Assembly: GCF_007990245.1 (NCBI RefSeq)
Contig: NZ_BJWG01000010.1
Location: 62,001-126,000, forward strand
From: Cellulomonas composti
GTDB taxonomy: Bacteria; Actinomycetota; Actinomycetes; Actinomycetales; Cellulomonadaceae
Length of the DNA stretch: 64,000 nucleotides
Direction: 5' to 3'
Shown here: positions 44,324 to 55,684 of the stretch, in pieces
Numbering within the stretch: the first letter of the stretch is position 1
Layout: each line of letters starts with the position of its first letter
The notes under the pieces: model-generated
Database searches by the model: none
What the model saw: only the letters and a program-made list of their open reading frames with translations
Told to the model about the DNA's origin: nothing
Program-made: the position numbers and the translations under genes

Positions 44324-44448
44324 GCTGCTCGTCGGCGCTGCTGTGCGTCGCTGCTCGTCGGCGCTGCTGCTCGTCGGCGTTGCTGTGCGCCGCTGCTCGT
44401 CGGCGCCGCTGCTCGTCGGAGCTGCTGTGCGCCGCTCGCCGGCGCTCC
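44324..44448. repeat. 42-bp tandem repeat, 2.9 copies
   Basis: GCTGCTCGTCGGC starts at 44324, 44350, 44366, 44392 and 44408, so spacings alternate 26 and 16 bp and build a 42-bp super-unit. It lies in the 779-bp gap 44157-44935, which otherwise holds only the 25-bp repeats and the promoter listed below. Confidence 0.85.
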
Positions 44449-44577
44449 CGCCCGGCGAGCTCGCCACACCCACCGCCCTGACGCCTCCAGCGAAGTGCCG
44501 CGGACCGGACCCGTGCGGGCCGTCGCCCGGTCGCACGGGTCCGTCGCCCCGATGCGTGAATGAGCGTTTCTCGTGCT

Positions 44578-44660
44578 TTATCACGAACCTCCGATATTGC
44601 GCCGGACGCGATGCATCGACGGTCGCTCGCGGGCATTATCACGCACCTCCGACATTGCGC
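44578..44660. repeat. Pair of 25-bp direct repeats, AT-richer than surroundings
   Basis: Copies at 44578-44602 and 44636-44660 share TTATCACGNACCTCCGA then NATTGCGC with two differences, 58 bp apart. The first is preceded by TCGTGCTTTATCACGA, an inverted repeat. Confidence 0.8.
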
Positions 44661-44901
44661 AGAGTGCGGCGCGCTCCTGTGCGCGCGAACCGCTGGGGCT
44701 CGCATCGGCACGCATCGCCTGCACGGCGTCCAGACCCTCGGTGCGGTGGATCCCGCCGTCGAGCTCGCCGTCCTTCCGACGATCAGACGGCATCTGACCT
44801 GCATCGACGTCGAACCCGCGGCGTCCATCCGGAATGCACGGGGGCTGCGCGACCCGACCCCAGGGCCATTCCTGTGGATATCTCACCATGCGATTCCCCC
44901 A

Positions 44902-44929
44902 TTGTCCTGGCGTCCGATTCGCGTAGAGT
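44902..44929 (+). promoter_or_regulatory. Promoter of the DUF222/HNH gene, leaderless
   Basis: TTGTCC (44902-44907), 16-nt spacer, TAGAGT (44924-44929), then 6 nt to ATG 44936. It has the clearest -35 match of the leaderless set. Confidence 0.65.
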
Positions 44930-44935
44930 TGTCGC

Positions 44936-46888
44936 ATGTTGTCGAGCGAGCCGAGAAGTGGCGGTCACCACGCCGGTGGCGCGCCTTCTTCTGCGGATTC
45001 GTGGCGCCTCGCTGCGACGGTCGCGTCTCCGGGCGGAGACCTGCGGGTCGGCGTCGCGATGCTGCTCGACGTCGTCCGCAACTGCGACTCGTGGTCCGCC
45101 GAGCGGGTGGTCGCCACGCTCGACGAGGTCGACGCCGCCGCGGCCGTGCTCCTCACGGTCAAGGCGCACCTGCTCGCGGCGCAGGCGGACCTCGGCGCGG
45201 GGATGCGTGCCTCGGACCGTTCGTTCGCGGATGCGCGCTCGCGACGCACCGGGGCCTCCCGCTGGGCGGCGGACCAGGAGATCGCCGGCGCCCGAGCGCT
45301 GGTCGCGATGCCGGAGCTCGCCGCGGCCGTGGCCGCGCGGGAGGTGCCCGTCGCGCACGTGGCGGCGCTCGGCCGGTTCGCGGCTCGTGCCTCCGCGGCC
45401 GTCGTCGAGGCGATGCAGTCCGACGAGGGTCGGGCCGAGGTGCTCAGGCTCGCCAGCCAGGCCCCCACGGGTGCGCAGTTCGCCAAGGACCTGGAGCTGT
45501 ACGCGGCCCGCGTGGACCCGGAGCGCCTGAAGTCCGACCGCGACTCCCACCACCGGTCACGGTTCCTCACGCTGACGCACACCGCGGAGGCGACGCTGCT
45601 CAAGGGCCGTCTCGACCCGCTCGCCGGCCGCGAGCTCGCGCTCGCGCTCGAGGCCACCGACCAGCGCCCCGACGCCGACCGCACCGTCGAGCAGGCGCGA
45701 GCGGACGCGCTGCACGCGCTGGCGGTCCACACGAACCGCTGCCCGGGCCTCCAACCGCACCCGGTCCCGGCGACCGACCCCACTGCTCACGCCGCCGACC
45801 TCGCTCCCCACGGCGCCGGCCTTACGCCCGACAGCGCCGACCTCGCTCCCCACGGCACCGGTCTCACGCCCGACAGCGCCGACCTCGCTCCACGCCGCAC
45901 CGGTCTCACGCCCGACGGCTCCGACCGCACTCCGCGCGGAGAGTACGCACGCGCGCTCGCGCACGGCGATGACGGCGAGCCCGCGCGGCGGGCGTCGGAT
46001 CTGTCTTCGATGAGCGGGAGGCTCACGGCGCCCGAGAACCGACCCCACGTGTCGGTGCTGATGAGCGTGCAGACGCTCGCGGCCCTGCGGGCGGTGCAGT
46101 GTGGATCGGCGCCGCCGGAGGGATTCGCGCCAGCGGTGACCTCCGACGGCCTCGCGCTGACGCTCGCCGAGGCCGCGCGCATCCTGTGCGACTGCACGGT
46201 CACGCGTGTGGTGGTGGATGCCGCGTCGATGCCGCTCGACGTCGGCCGGGCGCAGCGTCTGCACACCGCTCACCAGCGGCGCGCGGTGCACGCTCGGGAC
46301 CGGGGTTGCGCCTGGAACGGATGCGGAGCGCTCGCCCACTGGTGCGACGTGCACCACGTGCGGTGGTGGGACCGAGACGGGGGCGAGACCTCCGTCGAGA
46401 ACGGCGTCGCGCTGTGCGTGTTCCACCACCAGCGCGTGCACAGCCTGGACCTGAGGGTCGAACGTCACGGCGTCGCGTGGGACGAGGGCACCGGCCTGCC
46501 CGAGCGCGTCCGCTACTCGTTCCGCAACCCCGACGGCACCCTCGAGAACGGTCCACCGTCCGAGCCCGGCCGATCCCGCCCGAGGGTCGGGCGCGCTCGA
46601 TCCGGCCCGCCGGTCTGGCGCGCAACATCGCGACCCTCGGTCGACCCGCCCGGCCCCGGTGTACGAGCCGAGCTCACTCGAGCCCGCACCTCGGCCGGCC
46701 CGCCCGGCTCCGGTGTGCGAGCCGAGCGAACTCGGCCCCGCCCTTCGGCGAGCCGCGCGGGCGGTGGGGTCGAGAGTCGAGGAGTCCCTGTGGCCGACAG
46801 GCGAGGGACCGGTCCAGAGAGGACCAGACCGAACGCGGTGCCGCCGGGGCAGGGCTTCGTGCAGTCGGTGGGGCCGCCGCCGTTCTAG
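44936..46888 (+). CDS. DUF222 protein with HNH endonuclease domain (13E12 repeat family)
   Basis: 650 residues of the actinobacterial DUF222-HNH family, multicopy genes of unclear role. DUF222 covers about 30-250 (SAERVVATLDEVDAAAAVLL). A low-complexity insert at about 287-328 consists of three 14-residue repeats (ADLAPHGTGLTPDS type). The HNH domain (about 450-510) reads CAWNGCGALAHWCDVHHVRW then NGVALCVFHHQRVH, with Cys pairs and catalytic His intact. The C-terminus repeats GPPGSGVRAERTRPR-like blocks. No association with an intein or transposon is visible here. Confidence 0.9.
   Translation: MLSSEPRSGGHHAGGAPSSADSWRLAATVASPGGDLRVGVAMLLDVVRNCDSWSAERVVATLDEVDAAAAVLLTVKAHLLAAQADLGAGMRASDRSFADARSRRTGASRWAADQEIAGARALVAMPELAAAVAAREVPVAHVAALGRFAARASAAVVEAMQSDEGRAEVLRLASQAPTGAQFAKDLELYAARVDPERLKSDRDSHHRSRFLTLTHTAEATLLKGRLDPLAGRELALALEATDQRPDADRTVEQARADALHALAVHTNRCPGLQPHPVPATDPTAHAADLAPHGAGLTPDSADLAPHGTGLTPDSADLAPRRTGLTPDGSDRTPRGEYARALAHGDDGEPARRASDLSSMSGRLTAPENRPHVSVLMSVQTLAALRAVQCGSAPPEGFAPAVTSDGLALTLAEAARILCDCTVTRVVVDAASMPLDVGRAQRLHTAHQRRAVHARDRGCAWNGCGALAHWCDVHHVRWWDRDGGETSVENGVALCVFHHQRVHSLDLRVERHGVAWDEGTGLPERVRYSFRNPDGTLENGPPSEPGRSRPRVGRARSGPPVWRATSRPSVDPPGPGVRAELTRARTSAGPPGSGVRAERTRPRPSASRAGGGVESRGVPVADRRGTGPERTRPNAVPPGQGFVQSVGPPPF
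45794..45919. repeat. 42-bp in-frame tandem repeat, three copies, inside the HNH gene
   Basis: Units at 45794, 45836 and 45878 encode ADLAPHGAGLTPDS, ADLAPHGTGLTPDS and ADLAPRRTGLTPDG. The unit is a multiple of three, so copy number can vary without breaking the gene. Confidence 0.85.
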
Positions 46889-46919
46889 TGCGCCGACCGG
46901 AGTGCGCCGAACGGAGTGC

Positions 46920-47024
46920 GACGAGGTCAGTCGCGATGAGGTCAGTCGCGATGAGGTCAGTCGCGATGAGGTCAGTCGCGATGAGGTCAGGCGCGATGAG
47001 GTCAGGCGCGATGAGGTCAGGGGG
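46920..47024. repeat. 15-bp tandem repeat, seven copies
   Basis: GATGAGGTCAGTCGC units (first with GACGAGG, later with GGCGC) run from 46920 up to the deoA stop. Two further 16-bp GTGACGCGGTCAGGGG units overlap the deoA 3' end. It replaces a normal terminator between convergent genes. Confidence 0.9.
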
Positions 47025-47032
47025 TGACGCGG

Positions 47033-48325
<1,293 letters not shown>

Positions 48326-48334
48326 GTCCGCTCC

Positions 48335-48742
48335 TCAGGCTCGTTCGGTCAGGTCGTCGGGCCCGAAGGCGTCCGGCAGCACCTCGGTCATGGACCGCAG
48401 GCCGCTGACGGTCTCGAGCACCAGGTTCGCTCCGCCGTGCTCCCACAGGAGCTGGCGGCAGCGTCCGCACGGCATGAGCACGGTGCCGTGCCCGTCCACG
48501 CAGGTGAAGGCCACGAGTCGCCCTCCGCCCGACATGACGAGCGCGGACACCAGCGAGCACTCGGCGCACAACGTCACGCCGTAGCTCGCGTTCTCGATGT
48601 TGCAGCCGGAGACGACGCGGCCGTCGTCGACGAGCGCGGCGGCGCCCACCGGGAACTTCGAGTACGGCACGTAGGCGTTGCGCATCGCCTCGATGGCGAC
48701 GGCGCGCAGCGCGTCCCAGTCGACCTGGACGTCCTCGCTCAC
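48335..48742 (-). CDS. cdd: Cytidine deaminase (tetrameric type)
   Basis: Deaminates (deoxy)cytidine to (deoxy)uridine, feeding DeoA. 135 residues. The zinc site is GCNIENASYGVTLCAECSLV (Cys and catalytic Glu) and PCGRCRQLLWE (two Cys). SKFPVGAAALVDDGRV is the N-terminal family signature. It begins 12 nt after the permease gene. Confidence 0.95.
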   Translation of the reverse strand: MSEDVQVDWDALRAVAIEAMRNAYVPYSKFPVGAAALVDDGRVVSGCNIENASYGVTLCAECSLVSALVMSGGGRLVAFTCVDGHGTVLMPCGRCRQLLWEHGGANLVLETVSGLRSMTEVLPDAFGPDDLTERA

Positions 48743-48754
48743 GCGGGGTTCACC

Positions 48755-50049
48755 TCACTTCACGTACGGGATGCCCTCGGACGCCGGCGGGCGCACACGT
48801 CCGACGAGGCCCGCGACGGCGAAGATCGTCACGACGTACGGCGTCATGAGCATGATCTGGCTCGGGATGGGCGTCCCGACGATGCCGAGGACGACCTGCA
48901 GGTTGTCCGAGAAGCCGAACAGCAGCGCCGCGGCGAGCGCTCCGACCGGATTCCAGCGGCCGAGGATCATGGCCGCCAGGGCGATGAAGCCCTTGCCTCC
49001 GGTCATCTCCTTGCCGAACGCAAGCCCCGCCGCGACCGTGAAGAACGCGCCGCCGAGCCCGGCGACCGCGCTGCCCAGGATCGTCGAACGCATCCGCGTG
49101 CGGTTGACCTTGATGCCGACGGTGTCCGCGGCCTTGGGGTGCTCGCCGACCGCGCGCAGCCGCAGGCCCCAGCGGCTGCGGAAGATGAAGATCTGCAGCA
49201 GGGCGACGACGACGTACATGACGTAGACGAGCACCGTCTGGCGGAAGAGCACGGGGCCGATCACGGGGATCTGGCTCAGCACCGGGATGTCGATCGTCGG
49301 CAGCTTGGGCGGCGAGTTGTAGCGCGCCGCGTCGTTCTTCAGCACGGTCGAGAACAGGTAGCTCGTGACGCCGATGACGAGCACGTTGAGCACGACGCCG
49401 ACGATGATCTGGTTGACGACGTACTTGATGGAGAACAGCACCAGCAACGCTCCGACCAGCGCACCCGCGATGGGCGCGGCGATCAGGCCGGCGTACGCCG
49501 ACGACGTGATCGACGCGACGACGGCGGCGAGGAACGCACCCGCGAGGAGCTGCCCCTCGATCGCGACGTTGATGATGCCCGAACGCTCGCAGAGCAGGCC
49601 GGACAGCGCGCCGAACACCAGCGGGATCGCGAGGAACAGCGAACCCTGCAGGAGCCCGGTCAGCGGGATCGGCGAGTCCTTGCCCGCGTCGGCCCACACC
49701 AGGAACGCCATCACGACGCAGACGCCGAAGATCGCCGGCAGCCAGACACCGACCTTGCGACGGTTCTTCGTCTCGACGTAGGAGAACACGGCCAGGCCGA
49801 GCGCGATCAGCGAGAGCAGGATCGCGGTCGACTTCGACGGGACCGTGATGGGGTCGATCTGGAAGAAGTCCTTGCTCGTCGAGATCGTGAACGTCGACTC
49901 GCGGCCGGAGTCGGGCAGCAGCCCGAACAGGACGAGCGAGAGCACGGAGAACACGCCGTACCCGGTCGGCGCCTTCCAGCTGATCGGCGCTAGCGGCTTG
50001 GCCGCCTCGTCGGGCGCGGTGGCCGCGGGGCGGTCCGTCGTCGGGGCGC

Positions 50050-50053
<4 letters not shown>
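48755..50053 (-). CDS. Nucleoside ABC transporter, permease 2 (NupQ-like)
   Basis: Inner-membrane permease of a BMP-type importer. 432 residues, about ten helices, with the BPD_transp_2 core LCERSGIINVAIEGQLLAGA and the EAA-like GLRLRAVGEHPKAADTVGIK. A soluble N-terminal tail (about 1-35) precedes helix 1. GGAGGTGGCGGC precedes ATG 50053, and the start overlaps the stop of permease 1 (ATGA). Confidence 0.9.
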
Positions 50054-51332
<1,279 letters not shown>

Positions 51333-51336
<4 letters not shown>

Positions 51337-52928
51337 CGGTCTGCCTCCTCGGTGGTGGTCCCGTGCTCGGCCTCGAGATCGGCCCCGCCGAGAGTGGTGT
51401 GGTGCGCGGCGGCCTGGGCCTGCGCCTCGGCCAGCGGGACGCCGGCCATCATGAGGCCCAGCACGTCACGGTCCGCGCCACCGGGCACCTCGCCGACGAT
51501 CCGTCCGCGGTACATCACGACGATGCGGTCGGCCAGCCCCAGCACCTCGTCGAGCTCCGTGGAGACGATGATCACCGGCGTGCCGTGGTCGCGTTCCTGC
51601 ACGATCCGTTGGTGCACGAACTCGATCGAGCCCACGTCCAGGCCGCGGGTCGGCTGCGACGCGATGAACAGGCGCAGCGGGCGGCTCATCTCGCGTGCGA
51701 GCACGACCTTCTGCTGGTTGCCGCCTGACAGGGTGCCGGCGGCCGCCTCGACCGACGGCGTGCGCACGTCGAACTCGACCGTGCGCTGCTCGGCGTTCGC
51801 TCGCACCTTGGCGAGGTTCATCTGCACGCTGCGGGCGAAGGGCGGCACGTCGTGAAGGTCGAGCACGAGGTTCTCGGCGACCGAGAACTCGGAGACCAGC
51901 CCGTCGATCGTGCGGTCCTCCGGCACGAAGCCGACACCGGCGCGCAGCACCTCCTTGACGGACCGGCCGACGAGCTCGTCGCCGTCGAGCTGCACCGAAC
52001 CCGCGACGGGTTGCGTGAGCCCGAGCATCACCTCGGTGAGCTCCGTCTGGCCGTTGCCCTGAACGCCCGCGATCGCGAGGATCTCGCCGCGTCGCACGCC
52101 GAAGCTCACGTCGTCGACCTGCCGCACGCCGGCGGGGTCGATCACGGTCAGGCCGCGCACCTGGACGGTCTCCTCGCCCGGCTCGGCGGGGCCCTTGTCC
52201 ACCCCGAGGGAGACCGAACGGCCCACCATGAGCGAGGCGAGCTCCTGCTCGGTCGAGGTGGGCGACGCCTCGCCGACGACCTTGCCGCGCCGGATGACCG
52301 TGATCCGGTCCGCGATCGCGCGGACCTCACGCAGCTTGTGCGTGATGAAGACGATGGAGGTGCCCGACTCCTTGAGCTGGCGCATGATCCCGATGAGCTC
52401 GTCGGTCTCCTGCGGCGTCAGCACCGCGGTCGGCTCGTCGAGGATGAGCACCTCGGCCTTGCGCGAGAGCGCCTTGATGATCTCGACGCGCTGCTGCGCG
52501 CCGACCGGCAGGTTCTCGATGAGCGCGTCCGGGTCGACGTCGAACCCGAACCGGTCCGAGATCTCCTTGACGAGCTTGCGCGCCGCGGCGCGGTCGATCA
52601 GGCCGCCGCCCTTGACGGGCTCGTGGCCGAGCGCGACGTTCTCGGCGACGGTGAACACCGGCACGAGCATGAAGTGCTGGTGCACCATGCCGATCCCGGC
52701 GGCCATCGCGTCGCCCGGTCCGGCGAAGACGCGCGGCTCGTCGTCGAGCAGCACCTCGCCCTCGTCGGGGTCGTACAGGCCGTAGAGCACGTTCATCAAC
52801 GTGCTCTTGCCAGCCCCGTTCTCGCCCAGCAGCGCATGGATCTCGCCCGGCTGGACGACGAGGTCGATGTGGTCGTTCGCCACCAGCGCGCCGAAGCGCT
52901 TGGTGATGCCCCGCAGCTCGAGCTTCAC
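51333..52928 (-). CDS. Nucleoside ABC transporter, double ATPase (NupO-like)
   Basis: 531 residues with two fused ATP-binding cassettes. The first has Walker A GENGAGKSTLM (about 34-44), an unusual signature LPVGAQQRVEI and Walker B LILDEPTAVL. The second has the degenerate Walker A GVQGNGQTELTEV and a full signature LSGGNQQKVVLAR. This asymmetry is normal for the RbsA/NupO family. ATG 52928 lies downstream of the hairpin that separates it from the binding-protein gene. Confidence 0.93.
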
Positions 52929-52990
52929 GAGGTCACGCTCCTTCGCGTCGTTGTCAGCACCCTAGCCGCAGGCCAGCCCCCACGGGGCGC

Positions 52991-53025
52991 GGCGGTGGCC
53001 CGGGCATGTCGCCCGGGCCACCGCC
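52991..53025 (-). terminator. Intra-operon hairpin between binding protein and ATPase genes
   Basis: GGCGGTGGCCCGGGC-ATGTC-GCCCGGGCCACCGCC, perfect 15-bp arms. It probably reduces transcription of the downstream transporter genes so that the binding protein is made in excess. Confidence 0.8.
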
Positions 53026-53032
53026 GGTCAGG

Positions 53033-54148
53033 TCAGTTCTGGCTCGGCGACTCGATCTTCAGCTCGCCGCTGATGATCTGCTGCGTGAGCTCGTCGACCT
53101 TGGTCTTCAGCTCCGCCGGAACCTTCGAGTCGAAGTCGTGGAACGGCGCGATGCCGATGCCCTCGTTCTCGAGCGTCCCGACGTACGGGTCGGACGTGAA
53201 GTTGCCCTCCGAGGCTTCCTTGATGGTGTCGAAGACGGCCGCGCCGATCTCCTTCATCACCGAGGTCAGGACGATCGACGAGTAGTCGGGCGCCGTGAGG
53301 AACCAGTCGGCGTCGACGCCGACGATCGAGACGTCGCCGGCGTCCTTGGCCGCCGCCGCCGCACCAAGACCCACCGGGCCGGCCACGGGCATGATGATGT
53401 CCGCGCCCTGGTCGATGAAGCCCTTGGCGAGGTTCTGGCCGTTGGCCTGGTTCTCGAAGTCGCCGGTGAACTGGCCGTCCTGCTTGTCCTTGTCCCAGCC
53501 GAGCAGCTTCACCGAGGTCCCGCTGTCGGTGTTGTACTGCTTGATGCCGTCGGCGAAGCCGTCCATGAAGATCGTCACCGACGGGAGCTTGATGCCGCCG
53601 AAGGTCGCGACCGTGCCGGTGGCCGACATGCCCGCCGCGACGTAGCCGGCGAGGAACGACGCCTCCTGCGTGTTGAAGAGCAGCGGCTTGCCGTTCTCCA
53701 GCGTCACGGGGGCGAAGGTCTCGTCGGAGAACGACGAGTCGATGAGCGCGAAGTTGACGTCCGGGTTCGCCGTGGCGGCCGCCTGGATCGGGTCCTCCAG
53801 GAGGAAGCCGACGCCGATGATGAGGTCGCACTTGTCCGCGATCATCTGGTCGATGTTCGGCGTGAAGTCCGTCGCGGCGGTCGACTCGACCTTGTTGATC
53901 TCGACGCCGAGCTCGTCGGCCGCGCGCTGCAGGCCCTCGGCACCGGACTGGTTGAAGGACTTGTCCTCGAAGCCACCCGAGTCCGAGACCATGCAGGCCT
54001 TGAAGTCGACCGGCTCGACGGTCGGTGCCGCGGAGGTCGCGGTCTCTTCGCCACCGGGCGTCGCCTCGTCGTCCGGGGCGTCACCGCACGCCGCGAGAGC
54101 AAGGGCCACGGCCCCGCTCAGCGCTGCCACTCGAAGGAAGTTCTTCAC
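53033..54148 (-). CDS. BMP-family nucleoside-binding lipoprotein
   Basis: Captures nucleosides outside the cell for the ABC importer. 371 residues. The signal peptide VAALSGAVALALAAC ends in a lipobox (Cys about 21), followed by an acidic/Thr linker. The BMP domain follows: CMVSDSGGFEDKSFNQSGAE at its start, CDLIIGVGFLLEDPIQAAA, and VGVDADWFLTAPDYSSIVLT. GTG 54148 follows AGGAG. First gene of the importer-salvage run. The 188 bp upstream hold no element I recognise. Confidence 0.92.
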   Translation of the reverse strand: MKNFLRVAALSGAVALALAACGDAPDDEATPGGEETATSAAPTVEPVDFKACMVSDSGGFEDKSFNQSGAEGLQRAADELGVEINKVESTAATDFTPNIDQMIADKCDLIIGVGFLLEDPIQAAATANPDVNFALIDSSFSDETFAPVTLENGKPLLFNTQEASFLAGYVAAGMSATGTVATFGGIKLPSVTIFMDGFADGIKQYNTDSGTSVKLLGWDKDKQDGQFTGDFENQANGQNLAKGFIDQGADIIMPVAGPVGLGAAAAAKDAGDVSIVGVDADWFLTAPDYSSIVLTSVMKEIGAAVFDTIKEASEGNFTSDPYVGTLENEGIGIAPFHDFDSKVPAELKTKVDELTQQIISGELKIESPSQN

Positions 54149-54336
54149 GCGTCATCTCCTGGGTCATCTCGGGACGCTGCGCGCTGGTTGCGCGGGCGTC
54201 GGTCACCGGCTCGGCGGCTGGGGCCGCCAACCGGCTCGGATGCTTCGGACTCTAGTGAGGCTGGGATGACGCGCGAGTTACCGGCGGGTATCAGGGGCGA
54301 TCCGTTACGGAGTTGGAACTTCCGCCCAGGTAGCGG

Positions 54337-55614
54337 TCACGGCGTCTCGCGATGCGGACGTTCTCCGCGGGCCCCTCCCGACAGCACGGCCGCCCGCGCG
54401 AGGAGCAGCGCACCCGCCTCGACGGCACGTTCGTCGACGACGATGTTGCCCTGGTGGATGTCGTACGTCGGGCCGCCCGGCGTCCGGGTCCCGAGCCGCG
54501 CCATCGCACCGGTCACCTTCGTCAGGTACCACGCGAGATCCTCGCCGCCGAGCGACTGCTCGGTCAGCGTCACCGACCCCTCGCCCAGCACGTCGCGCGC
54601 GGCCGCCTCGAGCAGACCCGTGGCCCGCTCGTCGTTCTCGACCGGCGGGACGCCGCGTTGGTGGCGCACCTCGACCTCGACGCCCAGCGGCGCGACGACC
54701 TGCTCGACGGCCTGGTGGAACGCGTCCGTGGCCTGCTCCCACGCGCGCACGTCCAGGCACCGCAGGGTGCCGCGGAGCTGGCCCGAACCGGGGATGACGT
54801 TGTGCGCCGTCCCGGCCTGCACCGCTCCCCACGTCAGGTTGACGCCGCTGCGCGGGTCGAGCCGACGCCCGAGGATCGCCGGCACCTGCGTGATCACCTG
54901 GCCGAGCGCGAACACCAGGTCACCCGTCAGGTGCGGCCGCGACGTGTGCCCGCCCGGGCCTGTGAGCGTGACCGTGACCTCGTCGGAGGCCGACGTGATC
55001 GGTCCGATGCGGGTACCAACGAAGCCGACGTCGAGCTTGGGGTCGCAGTGCACCGCGAACAGCCGGCTCACGCCGTCGAGCCCGCCTGCCGCGATCACGT
55101 CGAGCGAGCCGCCGGGCTGCACCTCCTCGGCCGGCTGGAAGATCAGCCGCACGCCGACCGCCAGCTCGCCCGCGGCCGCGAGCCGCGCCAGCACGAGGCC
55201 CGCACCGAGCACGGCGGTGGTGTGCACGTCGTGCCCGCAGGCGTGCGCGACGTTGGCGCGCGTGGAGTGCCAGGGCAGCCCGCACGCGTCGGCGAGCGGC
55301 AGCGCGTCGAGGTCCGCCCGCAGCGCGACGAGGCCTTGTCCCGAGGCGGCGTGCGCCGGACCGATGTCGCACACGAGGCCGGTGCCCGGCAGCAGCCGCG
55401 GCTCGAGCCCGGCCGCGGTCAGCCGGTCCGCCACGACCCGCGTCGTGCGCACCTCGGTGCGCGCGAGCTCGGGATACGCGTGCAGGTCGCGCCGGATCGC
55501 GACGAGCTCGTCGCGCAGACCCTCGAGCTCGGCGATCAGCCGCAGCGCACCGGCGGAGGTCGGAGCCGGGCGCACCGAGTCGAGGGAGGGCACGGGTCCG
55601 GTCTCGAGAGGCAC
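54337..55614 (-). CDS. M20 family amidohydrolase
   Basis: Hydrolyses N-acyl amino acids or related amides. 425 residues. The metal site is HACGHDVHTTAVLG (about 100) and QPAEEVQPGG (catalytic Glu pair); the lid domain lies about 205-320. LHAYPELARTEVRTTRVVAD is the typical N-terminus of the amidohydrolase/IAA-hydrolase branch. GTG 55614 has TAACCT 6 nt upstream. It sits upstream of the importer genes on the same strand but has its own promoter. Substrate unknown. Confidence 0.92.
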   Translation of the reverse strand: MPLETGPVPSLDSVRPAPTSAGALRLIAELEGLRDELVAIRRDLHAYPELARTEVRTTRVVADRLTAAGLEPRLLPGTGLVCDIGPAHAASGQGLVALRADLDALPLADACGLPWHSTRANVAHACGHDVHTTAVLGAGLVLARLAAAGELAVGVRLIFQPAEEVQPGGSLDVIAAGGLDGVSRLFAVHCDPKLDVGFVGTRIGPITSASDEVTVTLTGPGGHTSRPHLTGDLVFALGQVITQVPAILGRRLDPRSGVNLTWGAVQAGTAHNVIPGSGQLRGTLRCLDVRAWEQATDAFHQAVEQVVAPLGVEVEVRHQRGVPPVENDERATGLLEAAARDVLGEGSVTLTEQSLGGEDLAWYLTKVTGAMARLGTRTPGGPTYDIHQGNIVVDERAVEAGALLLARAAVLSGGARGERPHRETP

Positions 55615-55620
55615 CCGTCG

Positions 55621-55626
55621 AGGTTA
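55621..55626 (-). promoter_or_regulatory. -10 hexamer TAACCT, leaderless start of M20 gene
   Basis: TAACCT, 6 nt, then GTG 55614. Confidence 0.5.
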
Positions 55627-55684
55627 TCGCCGTGTGCGGAGCGGCCGTCCGCGGGTCTCACGCCGCGCTCGTCGCGCCGCGCGC

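Noticed and set aside
44581..44937. Small minus-strand gene containing SEVRDNARERPSMHR-like text
   Set aside because: It only reads through the 25-bp direct repeats. It has poor codon use and no ribosome site.
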